A DNA stretch of 64,000 bases, from contig NZ_JALAHQ010000004.1 in the NCBI RefSeq assembly GCF_036983985.1, positions 62,001 through 126,000 of the forward strand, given 5' to 3'. This DNA is from Alishewanella metallidurans. Its GTDB lineage: Bacteria; Pseudomonadota; Gammaproteobacteria; Enterobacterales; Alteromonadaceae. Position 1 is the stretch's first letter; each line of letters opens with the position of its first letter. A program made the translations under genes and the position numbers. Shown in pieces: positions 15,468 through 23,886 of the stretch. The notes under the pieces are model-generated. The model made no database searches. It was not told where the DNA came from and saw only the letters and a program-made list of their open reading frames with translations.

Positions 15468-16193
15468 TTAGGTAACGTTACCATCGGGTACAAACACATA
15501 ACCTAAACCCCACACCGTTTGAATATAGCGTGGGCTGGCGGCGTCATCTTCTAGCATACGTCGCAAGCGTGATACCTGTACGTCGATACTACGTTCCATC
15601 GCAGAATAGTCGCGGCCACGAGCCTGGTTCATTAATTTATCCCGAGATAATGGCTCCCGTGGATGACTAACCAACACCTTTAATACCGCATACTCGCCGC
15701 TAGTAAGTGGCAATAGCTCATCACCTTTACGCATCTCGCGGGTGGCTAAATTAAACTTAAACGGGCCAAATTCAATCGTGCTTTCTAATTGGCTAGGTGC
15801 ACCCGGTAACTCTTTGCTTTTACGGCGCATTACTGCACGAATTCGTGCTAACAGCTCGCGCGGATTAAACGGTTTTGGTAGGTAATCATCGGCGCCCATT
15901 TCTAGGCCAATAATACGGTCAACCTCATCGCCTTTTGCCGTAAGCATAATAATAGGTATTTCATTTTCTTGCTGGCGCAGCTTACGGCAAATCGATAAGC
16001 CATCTTCGCCGGGTAACATTAAATCTAATACTAGCAAATGAAAATTCTCTCGCTCCATTAAGCGCTGCATTTGCTCATAATTACCGACACTGCGCACAAT
16101 ATAGCCCTGCTCAACTAAGTAGCGTTCAAGTAAGTTACGCAAACGCACATCATCGTCAACAACGAGAATTTTCGGGGTTTCTAAACTTGCCAT
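15468..16193 (-). CDS. ompR: Response regulator OmpR
   Basis: About 241 residues: receiver domain with the acidic pocket DDD, phosphoacceptor aspartate in LLVLDLMLPGEDGLSICR and the lysine in LPKPFNPRELLARI, then an OmpR-type winged helix with RGRDYSAMERSIDVQVSRLRR. The ATG at 16193 (MASLETPKILVVDDD) matches the length of known OmpR and has GGAAG upstream; an in-frame ATG at 16256 would add 21 atypical residues. It controls porin genes together with EnvZ. Confidence 0.95.
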   Translation of the reverse strand: MASLETPKILVVDDDVRLRNLLERYLVEQGYIVRSVGNYEQMQRLMERENFHLLVLDLMLPGEDGLSICRKLRQQENEIPIIMLTAKGDEVDRIIGLEMGADDYLPKPFNPRELLARIRAVMRRKSKELPGAPSQLESTIEFGPFKFNLATREMRKGDELLPLTSGEYAVLKVLVSHPREPLSRDKLMNQARGRDYSAMERSIDVQVSRLRRMLEDDAASPRYIQTVWGLGYVFVPDGNVT

Positions 16194-16360
16194 AATAAAG
16201 CTTCCATACTCTTTGATATGTTCTATCGTGTTACTATATCGCTGTACTATAAACAAAAATACAGCTTCGGCAAAATCAGCTCGGTATTTATGTCATTTGT
16301 TACTGCACCTTGGCAAAAACTGCTACCATCAGCAGCAAATTTATTTAGCTTTAATGAACT

Positions 16361-16843
16361 ATGCGCACCAATTTAATTACCCGCGAGGGCTATGACGCTC
16401 TACAGCACGAACTTAACTATTTATGGCGTGAACAGCGCCCCGACGTTACGGCTAAAGTCGCTTGGGCGGCTAGCCTTGGTGACCGTAGTGAAAACGCAGA
16501 TTACAAAGAGAACAAACGCTTATTACGCCAGATAGATTCACGTATACGTTTTCTGCGTAAGCGTATTGAAGCCGTTAAAATTGTTGAATACTCGCCGCAA
16601 CAAGACGGTCGAGTGTTTTTTGGCGCTTGGGTCGACGTTGAAAACGAGCAAGATGAGCAGCTAAGCTTCCGTATTGTTGGCCCAGATGAAATATATGGTC
16701 GTAATGATTACATCTCGATAGATTCACCCATGGCACGTGCGCTGCTGAAAAAATCGGTAGACGACGAAGCTATAGTGCCCACGCCTACCGGCAATAAACT
16801 CTGGTTTATTACCAGCATCCGCTACAACAATACGGCAAGCTAA
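16361..16843 (+). CDS. greB: Transcript cleavage factor GreB
   Basis: A 160-residue Gre factor: an N-terminal coiled coil with the acidic tip (GDRSENADYKENKRLLRQIDSRI split around residues 44-68) and a C-terminal FKBP-like domain (about 80-158). It binds the secondary channel of RNA polymerase and promotes cleavage of backtracked RNA. The motif YLWREQRPDVT near the N-terminus and the position next to ompR favour GreB over GreA. It is transcribed divergently from ompR. Confidence 0.95.
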   Translation: MRTNLITREGYDALQHELNYLWREQRPDVTAKVAWAASLGDRSENADYKENKRLLRQIDSRIRFLRKRIEAVKIVEYSPQQDGRVFFGAWVDVENEQDEQLSFRIVGPDEIYGRNDYISIDSPMARALLKKSVDDEAIVPTPTGNKLWFITSIRYNNTAS

Positions 16844-16956
16844 ACGACAACAAATTGGATTTTTTGCCGCACAAAGGTGACAATCGGCTTATATTATTGC
16901 TTTTAGTCTGACGTTTCTCGCCTACGGGTACTTTTTAATTCAGGAATTTTCTTTTT

Positions 16957-19269
16957 ATGTCTATGATTGTTAACCAGATCGCAGCAGAAATTGCCGCGCG
17001 TCCCGAGCAGGTATCTGCAACTATTAAATTGTTAGAAGAGGGCTCAACCGTACCCTTTATTGCTCGGTACCGTAAAGAAATTACTGGCGGCCTTGACGAT
17101 ACGCAACTACGCCATCTTGAACAGCGTTTAACCTACTTACGCGAGCTTGAAGACCGTCGCCAGGTAATATTAAAAACCATTGACGAGCAAGGCAAACTAA
17201 GCCCTGAATTAAAACAAGACATACTAGCAGCAGATAATAAAACCCGACTAGAAGACTTATACCTGCCCTACAAAGCTAAGCGCCGTACCAAAGGCCAAAT
17301 TGCTATTGAAGCCGGCATTGCACCACTAGCCGATGCGCTACTGCAACAGCCCACACTCAACCCTCAACAAGCAGCACTGGCCTATATCAACGTTGATGCT
17401 GGTTTTGCTGATGAAAAAGCCGTACTAGATGGTGCTAAGTACATTTTAATGGAACGCTTTGCCGAAGATGCCAATTTACTAGCCCGTTTGCGCCAGCATT
17501 TAGCCCAGCATGCGGTACTAAAAAGCACGCTAGTAGCAGGTAAAGAGCAAGAAGGCGCGAAGTTCCGCGATTACTTTTCCCATACCGAAAGTTGGAAAAA
17601 CATTCCATCGCACCGCGCATTGGCTATGTTTCGTGGTCGTAATGAAGGCGTACTGCAGTTACAACTTATTCCTGATGCTAATGAAGAAACTGCACATAGT
17701 TTGTGCGAGCAAATGGTCGCTAGCCATTTTCAAATAAAAGACGAAGGTCGTGCCGCCGATGGGTTTTTACGCACTGCAGTGCAATGGACGTGGAAAGTTA
17801 AACTACATTTACATTTAGAAAACGACTTACTAGGCGAGCTGCGCGAAAAGGCGGAACAAGAAGCTATTAAAGTGTTTGCGCGTAATTTAAAAGATTTATT
17901 AATGGCGGCACCAGCCGGCATGCGTAATACATTGGCGCTCGATCCTGGCCTTAGAACGGGTGTTAAAGTAACAGCAATTGATGAAACCGGTAAGCTATTA
18001 AGCCAAACCACGATATTTCCGCACGCGCCACAAAACTTATGGGATAAGTCGGTACGAGTGCTGGCCGCACTATGCCAACAACATAAAATTGAGCTAATCG
18101 CTATCGGTAATGGCACTGCTTCACGCGAAACTGACAAGCTGGCCGCTGAGGTGATGAAGTTATTACCTGAGCAGCATAAAATTCAAAAAGTGATGGTGTC
18201 AGAAGCCGGTGCATCAGTGTATTCCGCATCCGAGCTTGCCGCGCTAGAGTTCCCAAATTTAGATGTGTCATTACGCGGTGCCGTATCTATCGGCCGTCGC
18301 TTACAAGACCCACTAGCAGAGCTAGTAAAAATCGAACCTAAAGCCATAGGTGTTGGCCAGTATCAGCACGACGTTAATCAAAGCTTGCTAACCAAATCAT
18401 TAGACGGCGTGGTAGAAGATTGCGTAAACGCCGTCGGTGTTGATTTAAATACCGCATCAGCACCGCTATTAGCACGAGTGGCAGGCTTAAACAAAACACT
18501 GGCACAGAATATTGTGGTTTATCGCGACACCAATGGCCGCTTTAACGAACGCAAACAACTATTAAAAGTACCAAGACTAGGGCCAAAGGCGTATGAACAA
18601 GCAGCGGGTTTTCTGAAAATTAACAATGGTACTAACCCGCTAGATGCCTCGTCGGTGCACCCAGAAGCTTACCCACTAGTTGAAAAAATTCTTAGCGCAC
18701 ACCAAAAAACGGTTGAGCAAATTATTGGTAATAGCAGCTTTTTAAAAGATATTGATGCAAAAGCATTTGCCGATGAGCATTTTGGTGTACCTACTATTAC
18801 CGATATTTTAAAAGAGTTAGATAAGCCGGGCCGCGACCCACGGCCTGAATTTAAAACAGCCAGCTTTAAAGACGGTGTAGAAACCTTAAAAGATTTGAAG
18901 CCAGGTATGTTGCTTGAGGGCGTAGTAACTAACGTAACCAACTTTGGTGCCTTTGTTGATATTGGCGTACACCAGGACGGCTTGGTACATATTTCATCAT
19001 TAACCGATAAGTTTGTTAGTGATCCACATCAGGTAGTAAAAGCCGGTGACGTAGTAAAAGTGAAGGTACTCGACGTTGAAGTTGAGCGTAAACGTATTGC
19101 ACTAACGATGCGTATGGATGAACAACCAGAGCCTAAATCGCAAGACAAAGCGCCAACCCAACGTCATCAAAGCGCCAGAGCCGCGGCACCACGGCCAGCA
19201 AAGCCGGTAGATAACAACGCGGCTATGGGTAATGCCTTTGCCGATGCTTTTGCTAAATTGAAAAAATAA
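16957..19269 (+). CDS. tex: Tex family RNA-binding transcription accessory protein (YhgF)
   Basis: A 770-residue protein with the full Tex layout: N-terminal helical domain, YqgF-like fold near residues 325-450 (LALDPGLRTGVKVTAID), a helix-hairpin-helix pair (about 495-560: VGVDLNTASAPLLARVAGLN) and a C-terminal S1 RNA-binding domain (about 647-720: GVVTNVTNFGAFVDIGVHQ). The last 50 residues are basic and disordered. Its neighbours greB and ompR-envZ match the E. coli yhgF locus. A terminator hairpin follows at 19281-19316. Confidence 0.95.
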   Translation: MSMIVNQIAAEIAARPEQVSATIKLLEEGSTVPFIARYRKEITGGLDDTQLRHLEQRLTYLRELEDRRQVILKTIDEQGKLSPELKQDILAADNKTRLEDLYLPYKAKRRTKGQIAIEAGIAPLADALLQQPTLNPQQAALAYINVDAGFADEKAVLDGAKYILMERFAEDANLLARLRQHLAQHAVLKSTLVAGKEQEGAKFRDYFSHTESWKNIPSHRALAMFRGRNEGVLQLQLIPDANEETAHSLCEQMVASHFQIKDEGRAADGFLRTAVQWTWKVKLHLHLENDLLGELREKAEQEAIKVFARNLKDLLMAAPAGMRNTLALDPGLRTGVKVTAIDETGKLLSQTTIFPHAPQNLWDKSVRVLAALCQQHKIELIAIGNGTASRETDKLAAEVMKLLPEQHKIQKVMVSEAGASVYSASELAALEFPNLDVSLRGAVSIGRRLQDPLAELVKIEPKAIGVGQYQHDVNQSLLTKSLDGVVEDCVNAVGVDLNTASAPLLARVAGLNKTLAQNIVVYRDTNGRFNERKQLLKVPRLGPKAYEQAAGFLKINNGTNPLDASSVHPEAYPLVEKILSAHQKTVEQIIGNSSFLKDIDAKAFADEHFGVPTITDILKELDKPGRDPRPEFKTASFKDGVETLKDLKPGMLLEGVVTNVTNFGAFVDIGVHQDGLVHISSLTDKFVSDPHQVVKAGDVVKVKVLDVEVERKRIALTMRMDEQPEPKSQDKAPTQRHQSARAAAPRPAKPVDNNAAMGNAFADAFAKLKK

Positions 19270-19280
19270 ACTACCCGTCC

Positions 19281-19316
19281 ACGCCAGTTATTACCGTTAG
19301 TAACTGGCGTTTTATT
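19281..19316 (+). terminator. Intrinsic terminator of tex
   Basis: ACGCCAGTTA (19281-19290) pairs perfectly with TAACTGGCGT (19301-19310) and is followed by TTTATT. It overlaps the end of the converging regulator gene. Confidence 0.9.
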
Positions 19317-21390
19317 GTAATAATGGGTGGCTTAACTTATAAATATCTGCTCGCGGCTGCATGGGTAATTCTAAAAATAACCGATTATTATCAGGGTCAT
19401 AGCTCATTACAGTAAGCAAACTCAGCATATCCAGTGGTAGCAGCATCATGTCCTGTGTGGTCGATGTTTTTATATTATAAAAACTCAACAGCATTTTTTG
19501 TGACTGTTGCTGCAAAAAATAAATACCGTTATTGGCATAAGCCCAAGCGATTCTGGCACTAAAAATATGACTAGGTAGTAACATTTTCTCGGTTTGGTCT
19601 GGTAGCAACTGCCACAAACCACGATTACGACCTTTACTAAAATAAAACTGATCTTTTGCAGGCATTTGTGCCCAGACACCACCATTAGTGGTTAGCTGGC
19701 TAACAGCGTTAGTTTTCAGCTCAAACTTAAATAAATTGTTGTTATAACTATAAATAATAGCGCTGTCGTCATACCACCAACTAAGCTGGCCATGCCAACT
19801 TACCCCCGTTGCTAGTTGACTTAATTTACCCGTTGCCACTTCTAAAAGCATTAGCTTATCATTTTGCTGTTCAGGTAAACGACCAACAAAAGCAATAAAG
19901 CGGCCATCATAAGACCACTGCGGATACTTAACCATACCGTTTAACTGGGTTAATTGAGTTCGCTGTACCATGTCAGGATCAGACATCCATATTTCCATGT
20001 TTCCCGACTCGTTACTCACATAAGCAATAGCTTTTTTTGCATGGCTGTAGTTAGGATGCTCATAACGTTCGTCTGCCGTTGTTAAGCGTACTATAGCGGC
20101 TGGTATGCCTTGGTTTACGGGTAAATAACCTAACTGAGGTACATAAGTGCTACTGAAAAAATACACGTCGCCATTTGCCGCTATTTTGCTTGGCTCGGCA
20201 AAGTTATCAATATCTAAGTTGTAATGTTGTTTATCGGTAAGATTAAACATAAAGGCTTGGCGTTTACCATGCAGCACAGAGGCATAAACTAATCGCTTGC
20301 TATCAGGGTGCCAAGATACACCTAAAATATCTTCTTGATCTTCTGTCAGTTTTTCTTCTTCATTGGTAGCCAAATTTAATAAATAAATATCTTCTGATAA
20401 ACGATGCGCGCGACGCGTTAGGGCTAAATACTGGCCATCGGGCGAAAAGGCCACTTCACGCACGCGATACTGACAATTGGCATGACAGGGCAACAGTTTA
20501 GGCTCGGCCTCAGTGTTTTGTAAATCGAGCAAATAGACGTTTGTACCATCTGGCGCCACCTTGCCGCTATAAACCAAGTATCTGCCATCTACCGACTCAT
20601 CCATATATACCTTACTATGCCGGCCGCAGGTTGCTATTTCTGTGGTAGCTAAAGTTAGCGTATCTAGTCGCATGATATGGCATTCGCCATACACCTCGGT
20701 TTTACTTGAGTAAAATATCGTGCGGTTGTCTTTGCTCCACAGCGCACTACTTTCGTCGTTACTGCTAAACGTCAACTGCTTAGGCGTATAGTTCGCGTCT
20801 TGTAAATCAATAAGATATAAATCAGAAGGTGTAGATAGCTTGCGCCAAGTAAAAACTAAATAGCGGCCATCAGGTGATAATGCCGGAAAAAATGCTCGGC
20901 CAACACTATTGGTTATTTTACTAATAACTGGCGCCGCTAGGCTTTTTTCAGAGAAAACCCAATGCTGACCGGCCAAAATGACTATTGCTGCAATGATAAA
21001 CATTAATCCAAACCACACTTTACGCCATGAGCGTTGCTTGGTTGAGCCTTGGTTAGTGTTTTCACTAATTGTCGCGTTGTACTGCGGAGCTTCGGCTAGG
21101 CGATAGCCTTTTTTCCTGATCGTAGTAATTAAATCAGCAGCATTAAACTTTTGTAAGATATTACGCAGCTGCCAGATTGCATTAGTAAGGGCTTTTTCGC
21201 CAACGTAATTATTACCTAACCAGACATTATCTATCAGCTGTTCGCGACTAACCAAAGTGGGATAGTGCTGCGCTAAATACACCAGCACTTCCATTGGTTT
21301 TAACTGCACAGAAACCTGTAATTCTGAATTAGAAATGGTTAATTCAGCTGGGTTAATAAGTAACCCAGCTAAAGAAAATGTCTGCTGCAT
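19312..21390 (-). CDS. CadC/ToxR-like membrane regulator with periplasmic beta-propeller
   Basis: A 692-residue one-component regulator. Residues 1-98 form an OmpR-type winged helix (KPMEVLVYLAQHYPTLVSREQLIDNVW, ALTNAIWQLRNILQ, LITTIRKKGYRL). A single transmembrane segment lies at about 124-144. The remaining 540 residues are TolB/PD40-like beta-propeller repeats (ALSPDGRYLVFTW, WSYDGRFIAFVG and similar), which would sit in the periplasm and sense a ligand. Regulators of this plan often stand beside peptidase and TonB receptor genes in Alteromonadales; here the S9 peptidase and TonB receptor lie directly upstream on the same strand and are likely targets. Confidence 0.85.
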   Translation of the reverse strand: MQQTFSLAGLLINPAELTISNSELQVSVQLKPMEVLVYLAQHYPTLVSREQLIDNVWLGNNYVGEKALTNAIWQLRNILQKFNAADLITTIRKKGYRLAEAPQYNATISENTNQGSTKQRSWRKVWFGLMFIIAAIVILAGQHWVFSEKSLAAPVISKITNSVGRAFFPALSPDGRYLVFTWRKLSTPSDLYLIDLQDANYTPKQLTFSSNDESSALWSKDNRTIFYSSKTEVYGECHIMRLDTLTLATTEIATCGRHSKVYMDESVDGRYLVYSGKVAPDGTNVYLLDLQNTEAEPKLLPCHANCQYRVREVAFSPDGQYLALTRRAHRLSEDIYLLNLATNEEEKLTEDQEDILGVSWHPDSKRLVYASVLHGKRQAFMFNLTDKQHYNLDIDNFAEPSKIAANGDVYFFSSTYVPQLGYLPVNQGIPAAIVRLTTADERYEHPNYSHAKKAIAYVSNESGNMEIWMSDPDMVQRTQLTQLNGMVKYPQWSYDGRFIAFVGRLPEQQNDKLMLLEVATGKLSQLATGVSWHGQLSWWYDDSAIIYSYNNNLFKFELKTNAVSQLTTNGGVWAQMPAKDQFYFSKGRNRGLWQLLPDQTEKMLLPSHIFSARIAWAYANNGIYFLQQQSQKMLLSFYNIKTSTTQDMMLLPLDMLSLLTVMSYDPDNNRLFLELPMQPRADIYKLSHPLLQ

Positions 21391-21487
21391 AATTAAAAAC
21401 TACCAATTGGTTGTAACAAGTTATGGCTCTGTTACCAAATACTACCATAGTGAATAGTTAATAACGCGCATTAGCACATGCTACTGG

Positions 21488-23833
21488 CTATTCTGTCGAA
21501 TTTTGCTGCATAGCCGGTGTTACTTTAAGATATTGTGCCAACCACTGTTGTTGCTCCCACAACAAATGTAATGCCGATTCCCGAGCTTGATAATGATGCC
21601 CTTCTAGCGGCAGCATAACGAGCCTTGATACCTTACCTAACCCCTTTAATGCATTAAACATGCGTAATGACTGCTCTGGATGAGTACCAGAATTTGCATC
21701 GGCTTGGCCGTGGATCATTAATAACGGGACGTTAATTTTATCAGCATGAAAAAACGGCGACATATCAGTATATATTTGCGGTTGCTGCCAAAAGTTACGC
21801 TTTTCTGATTGAAAACCAAAAGGCGTTAAACTGCGGTTATAGGCACCACTACGCGCAATGCCTGCAGCAAATAAATCAGTATGGGCCAATAAGTTTGCTA
21901 CCATAAATGCGCCATAAGAATGCCCGCCTATGGCAATATTGCCGCGCTCAGCCACGCCCATTTTAACTAAGGTATTAATCGCGGCCTCAGCATTAGCAAT
22001 TAGCTGCGGTAAAAACGTATCATTGGGTGCGGTGTCTTCATCAGCAATAATTGGCATACTAACCTGCGCAAATACCGCATAGCCTAAAGCGACATAGGCC
22101 TGGGCTCCTGAAGCAGATAACTCCATAAACCTATGACTGTTCGCTGTTTGCTGTTCGGCGATGGCAACAGAATCGTACTCTCGAGGGTATGCCCACATAA
22201 GTACAGGTAACGGCCCCATTGCGCTATTGTAGCCTGCTGGCAAATATAACCAGCCATTGAGTTTTACACCATCGGCACGCTGATAGTTAACCTGTTGTCG
22301 GGTTACGTGCTGATAACTCGGTGCCGGATGAGCCACACTCACTCGCTTAACCACGTTACTGGCGAGTTGCTGATATAACTCTGCTGGTTGCTGTAATTTT
22401 TGTTGCGAATAAAAAATATTGCCATCATCAATAAGATCAATAAAGCTATCTTGTGCATCTGACGCGGCGCGCCATAACAAAGTTTTGCTGTCGGTGGTTA
22501 ATGACACGATATTAAGCTCTTGCGGTTGCAGCTCATTATCATCTGACAACAAGTACATCTCGCCACGTGCAGTTTGTTTAAGTACTTGGCGATAATATTG
22601 GTTAGTTGTTGTCAGTAGACGGCCCGGTAAACCGGATTGATCTTTAGTGTGCCGCTGATACCAAATGCGGCCAGGCTCAGCAAGGCCGTCAGGAAAAAAC
22701 CAAGCCCGCTCTTGCTTTGTGCTGCTATCGGCTTCATACAGCACGGCTAACCGGTTACTTGACCACTGTACTTTGCTAAACCGCCAAGCTAAATCATGAA
22801 GCTTCTCGTGCTCAGCCTTAAAGGGCGCTGGCCATTGCCATAGCGCTTCTTTAAAAGCTTTATTGGTATGTGCGGCAACCCAATACAAAGTTGCCGGCTG
22901 GTCCGCGCGCCAGGCAATATGCTTTAATCCGGGCCGAGTTTTACGGCTCTCATGTACACCTTGTTGCTGTAAATTAACTATTTTATTTCCGCTAATACTG
23001 TAAATATCTTGGCTACGGCTAAAATTATCCGCTTGCACCAGATAAGAGTATGGCTGCAGTATTTGGTCAACTAACACATATTGATTATCGGGCGATAAGG
23101 CAAAGCGATATAGCGGTAATTGTAATAACGTTTTACTGCGTAAATTCGTGGACACTTGCACTAAACGTGATTGAATTAATTGAGAAAACTGAATGTTATC
23201 ATTTGGTGAGCTAAGTAACATTTGATAAGTACGTTGCGGTTCTTTGTCTGTGTTACTTTCGTACACGCTGGGTAACGCAGTGGCTATTAGCTTCGTCTCG
23301 GCCTGATGTTCTGCCAGCATCACGATTGCTGAACTATCGGCTAACCATTGATATTGAATACCAAAAATGGCATTTAAGCGCTGCTTATCTTGGCGCTGCT
23401 TGCCATTTTTTAAATTTATAAACTTAATAAACAAGCCCCGTGGCTCGGCCATTACCACACTAAGCCAATTTTCATCTGGCGAAAGCTTAGGCGCATATAG
23501 GCGTTGCTTAGCTAGTGCATTAATTTCAAGGTGCTGTGCAGTAATATTGTGCTGCAAACTAATTTTTTTATAACCATTGCCTAAACCAACACTCAGTTGC
23601 TCAAGGTTAATACGTAAACCCGCAAGCTCTGCTGTGGCATAGCGTAATTCGGCGAGATCTGGCCGGTCGGCATTTTCAGTTTGTATTAACCAGTTGTTAT
23701 TGGCTGATAATTGCCAGTGTAGTTGGCTACTATTAGCAACAAGCTGGGCCAAGCGGGTATCGGGTTGTTGATACGACAACGCCAGCAAAGAGCATGGCAA
23801 TAATAAAATAATACTAATAATTAAACGAAACAT
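21488..23833 (-). CDS. S9-family (prolyl oligopeptidase-like) secreted peptidase
   Basis: About 781 residues with a signal peptide (FRLIISIILLLPCSLLALS), a beta-propeller-like middle and a C-terminal alpha/beta hydrolase domain of the S9 type. The catalytic serine is in GGHSYGAF (about residue 638), the aspartate in IHGQADANSG (about 712) and the histidine in LEGHHYQ (about 744). It should cut peptides in the periplasm. The ATG at 23833 with GGGTAG upstream is preferred to a TTG at 23845. A terminator hairpin ends just before its ribosome binding site, so expression from the TonB receptor transcript needs read-through. No promoter is obvious in the 53-base gap. Confidence 0.88.
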   Translation of the reverse strand: MFRLIISIILLLPCSLLALSYQQPDTRLAQLVANSSQLHWQLSANNNWLIQTENADRPDLAELRYATAELAGLRINLEQLSVGLGNGYKKISLQHNITAQHLEINALAKQRLYAPKLSPDENWLSVVMAEPRGLFIKFINLKNGKQRQDKQRLNAIFGIQYQWLADSSAIVMLAEHQAETKLIATALPSVYESNTDKEPQRTYQMLLSSPNDNIQFSQLIQSRLVQVSTNLRSKTLLQLPLYRFALSPDNQYVLVDQILQPYSYLVQADNFSRSQDIYSISGNKIVNLQQQGVHESRKTRPGLKHIAWRADQPATLYWVAAHTNKAFKEALWQWPAPFKAEHEKLHDLAWRFSKVQWSSNRLAVLYEADSSTKQERAWFFPDGLAEPGRIWYQRHTKDQSGLPGRLLTTTNQYYRQVLKQTARGEMYLLSDDNELQPQELNIVSLTTDSKTLLWRAASDAQDSFIDLIDDGNIFYSQQKLQQPAELYQQLASNVVKRVSVAHPAPSYQHVTRQQVNYQRADGVKLNGWLYLPAGYNSAMGPLPVLMWAYPREYDSVAIAEQQTANSHRFMELSASGAQAYVALGYAVFAQVSMPIIADEDTAPNDTFLPQLIANAEAAINTLVKMGVAERGNIAIGGHSYGAFMVANLLAHTDLFAAGIARSGAYNRSLTPFGFQSEKRNFWQQPQIYTDMSPFFHADKINVPLLMIHGQADANSGTHPEQSLRMFNALKGLGKVSRLVMLPLEGHHYQARESALHLLWEQQQWLAQYLKVTPAMQQNSTE

Positions 23834-23840
23834 TAAGCTA

Positions 23841-23876
23841 CCCAAAAAATTAAGCTCCGAAATCGGAGCTTAATTT
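23841..23876 (-). terminator. Terminator/attenuator between TonB receptor and S9 peptidase genes
   Basis: AAATTAAGCTCCGA (23847-23860) pairs perfectly with TCGGAGCTTAATTT (23863-23876), a 14-base stem. On the minus strand it runs straight into a T-tract and then the GGGTAG ribosome binding site of the peptidase gene. Confidence 0.85.
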
Positions 23877-23886
23877 AATCTACAAG

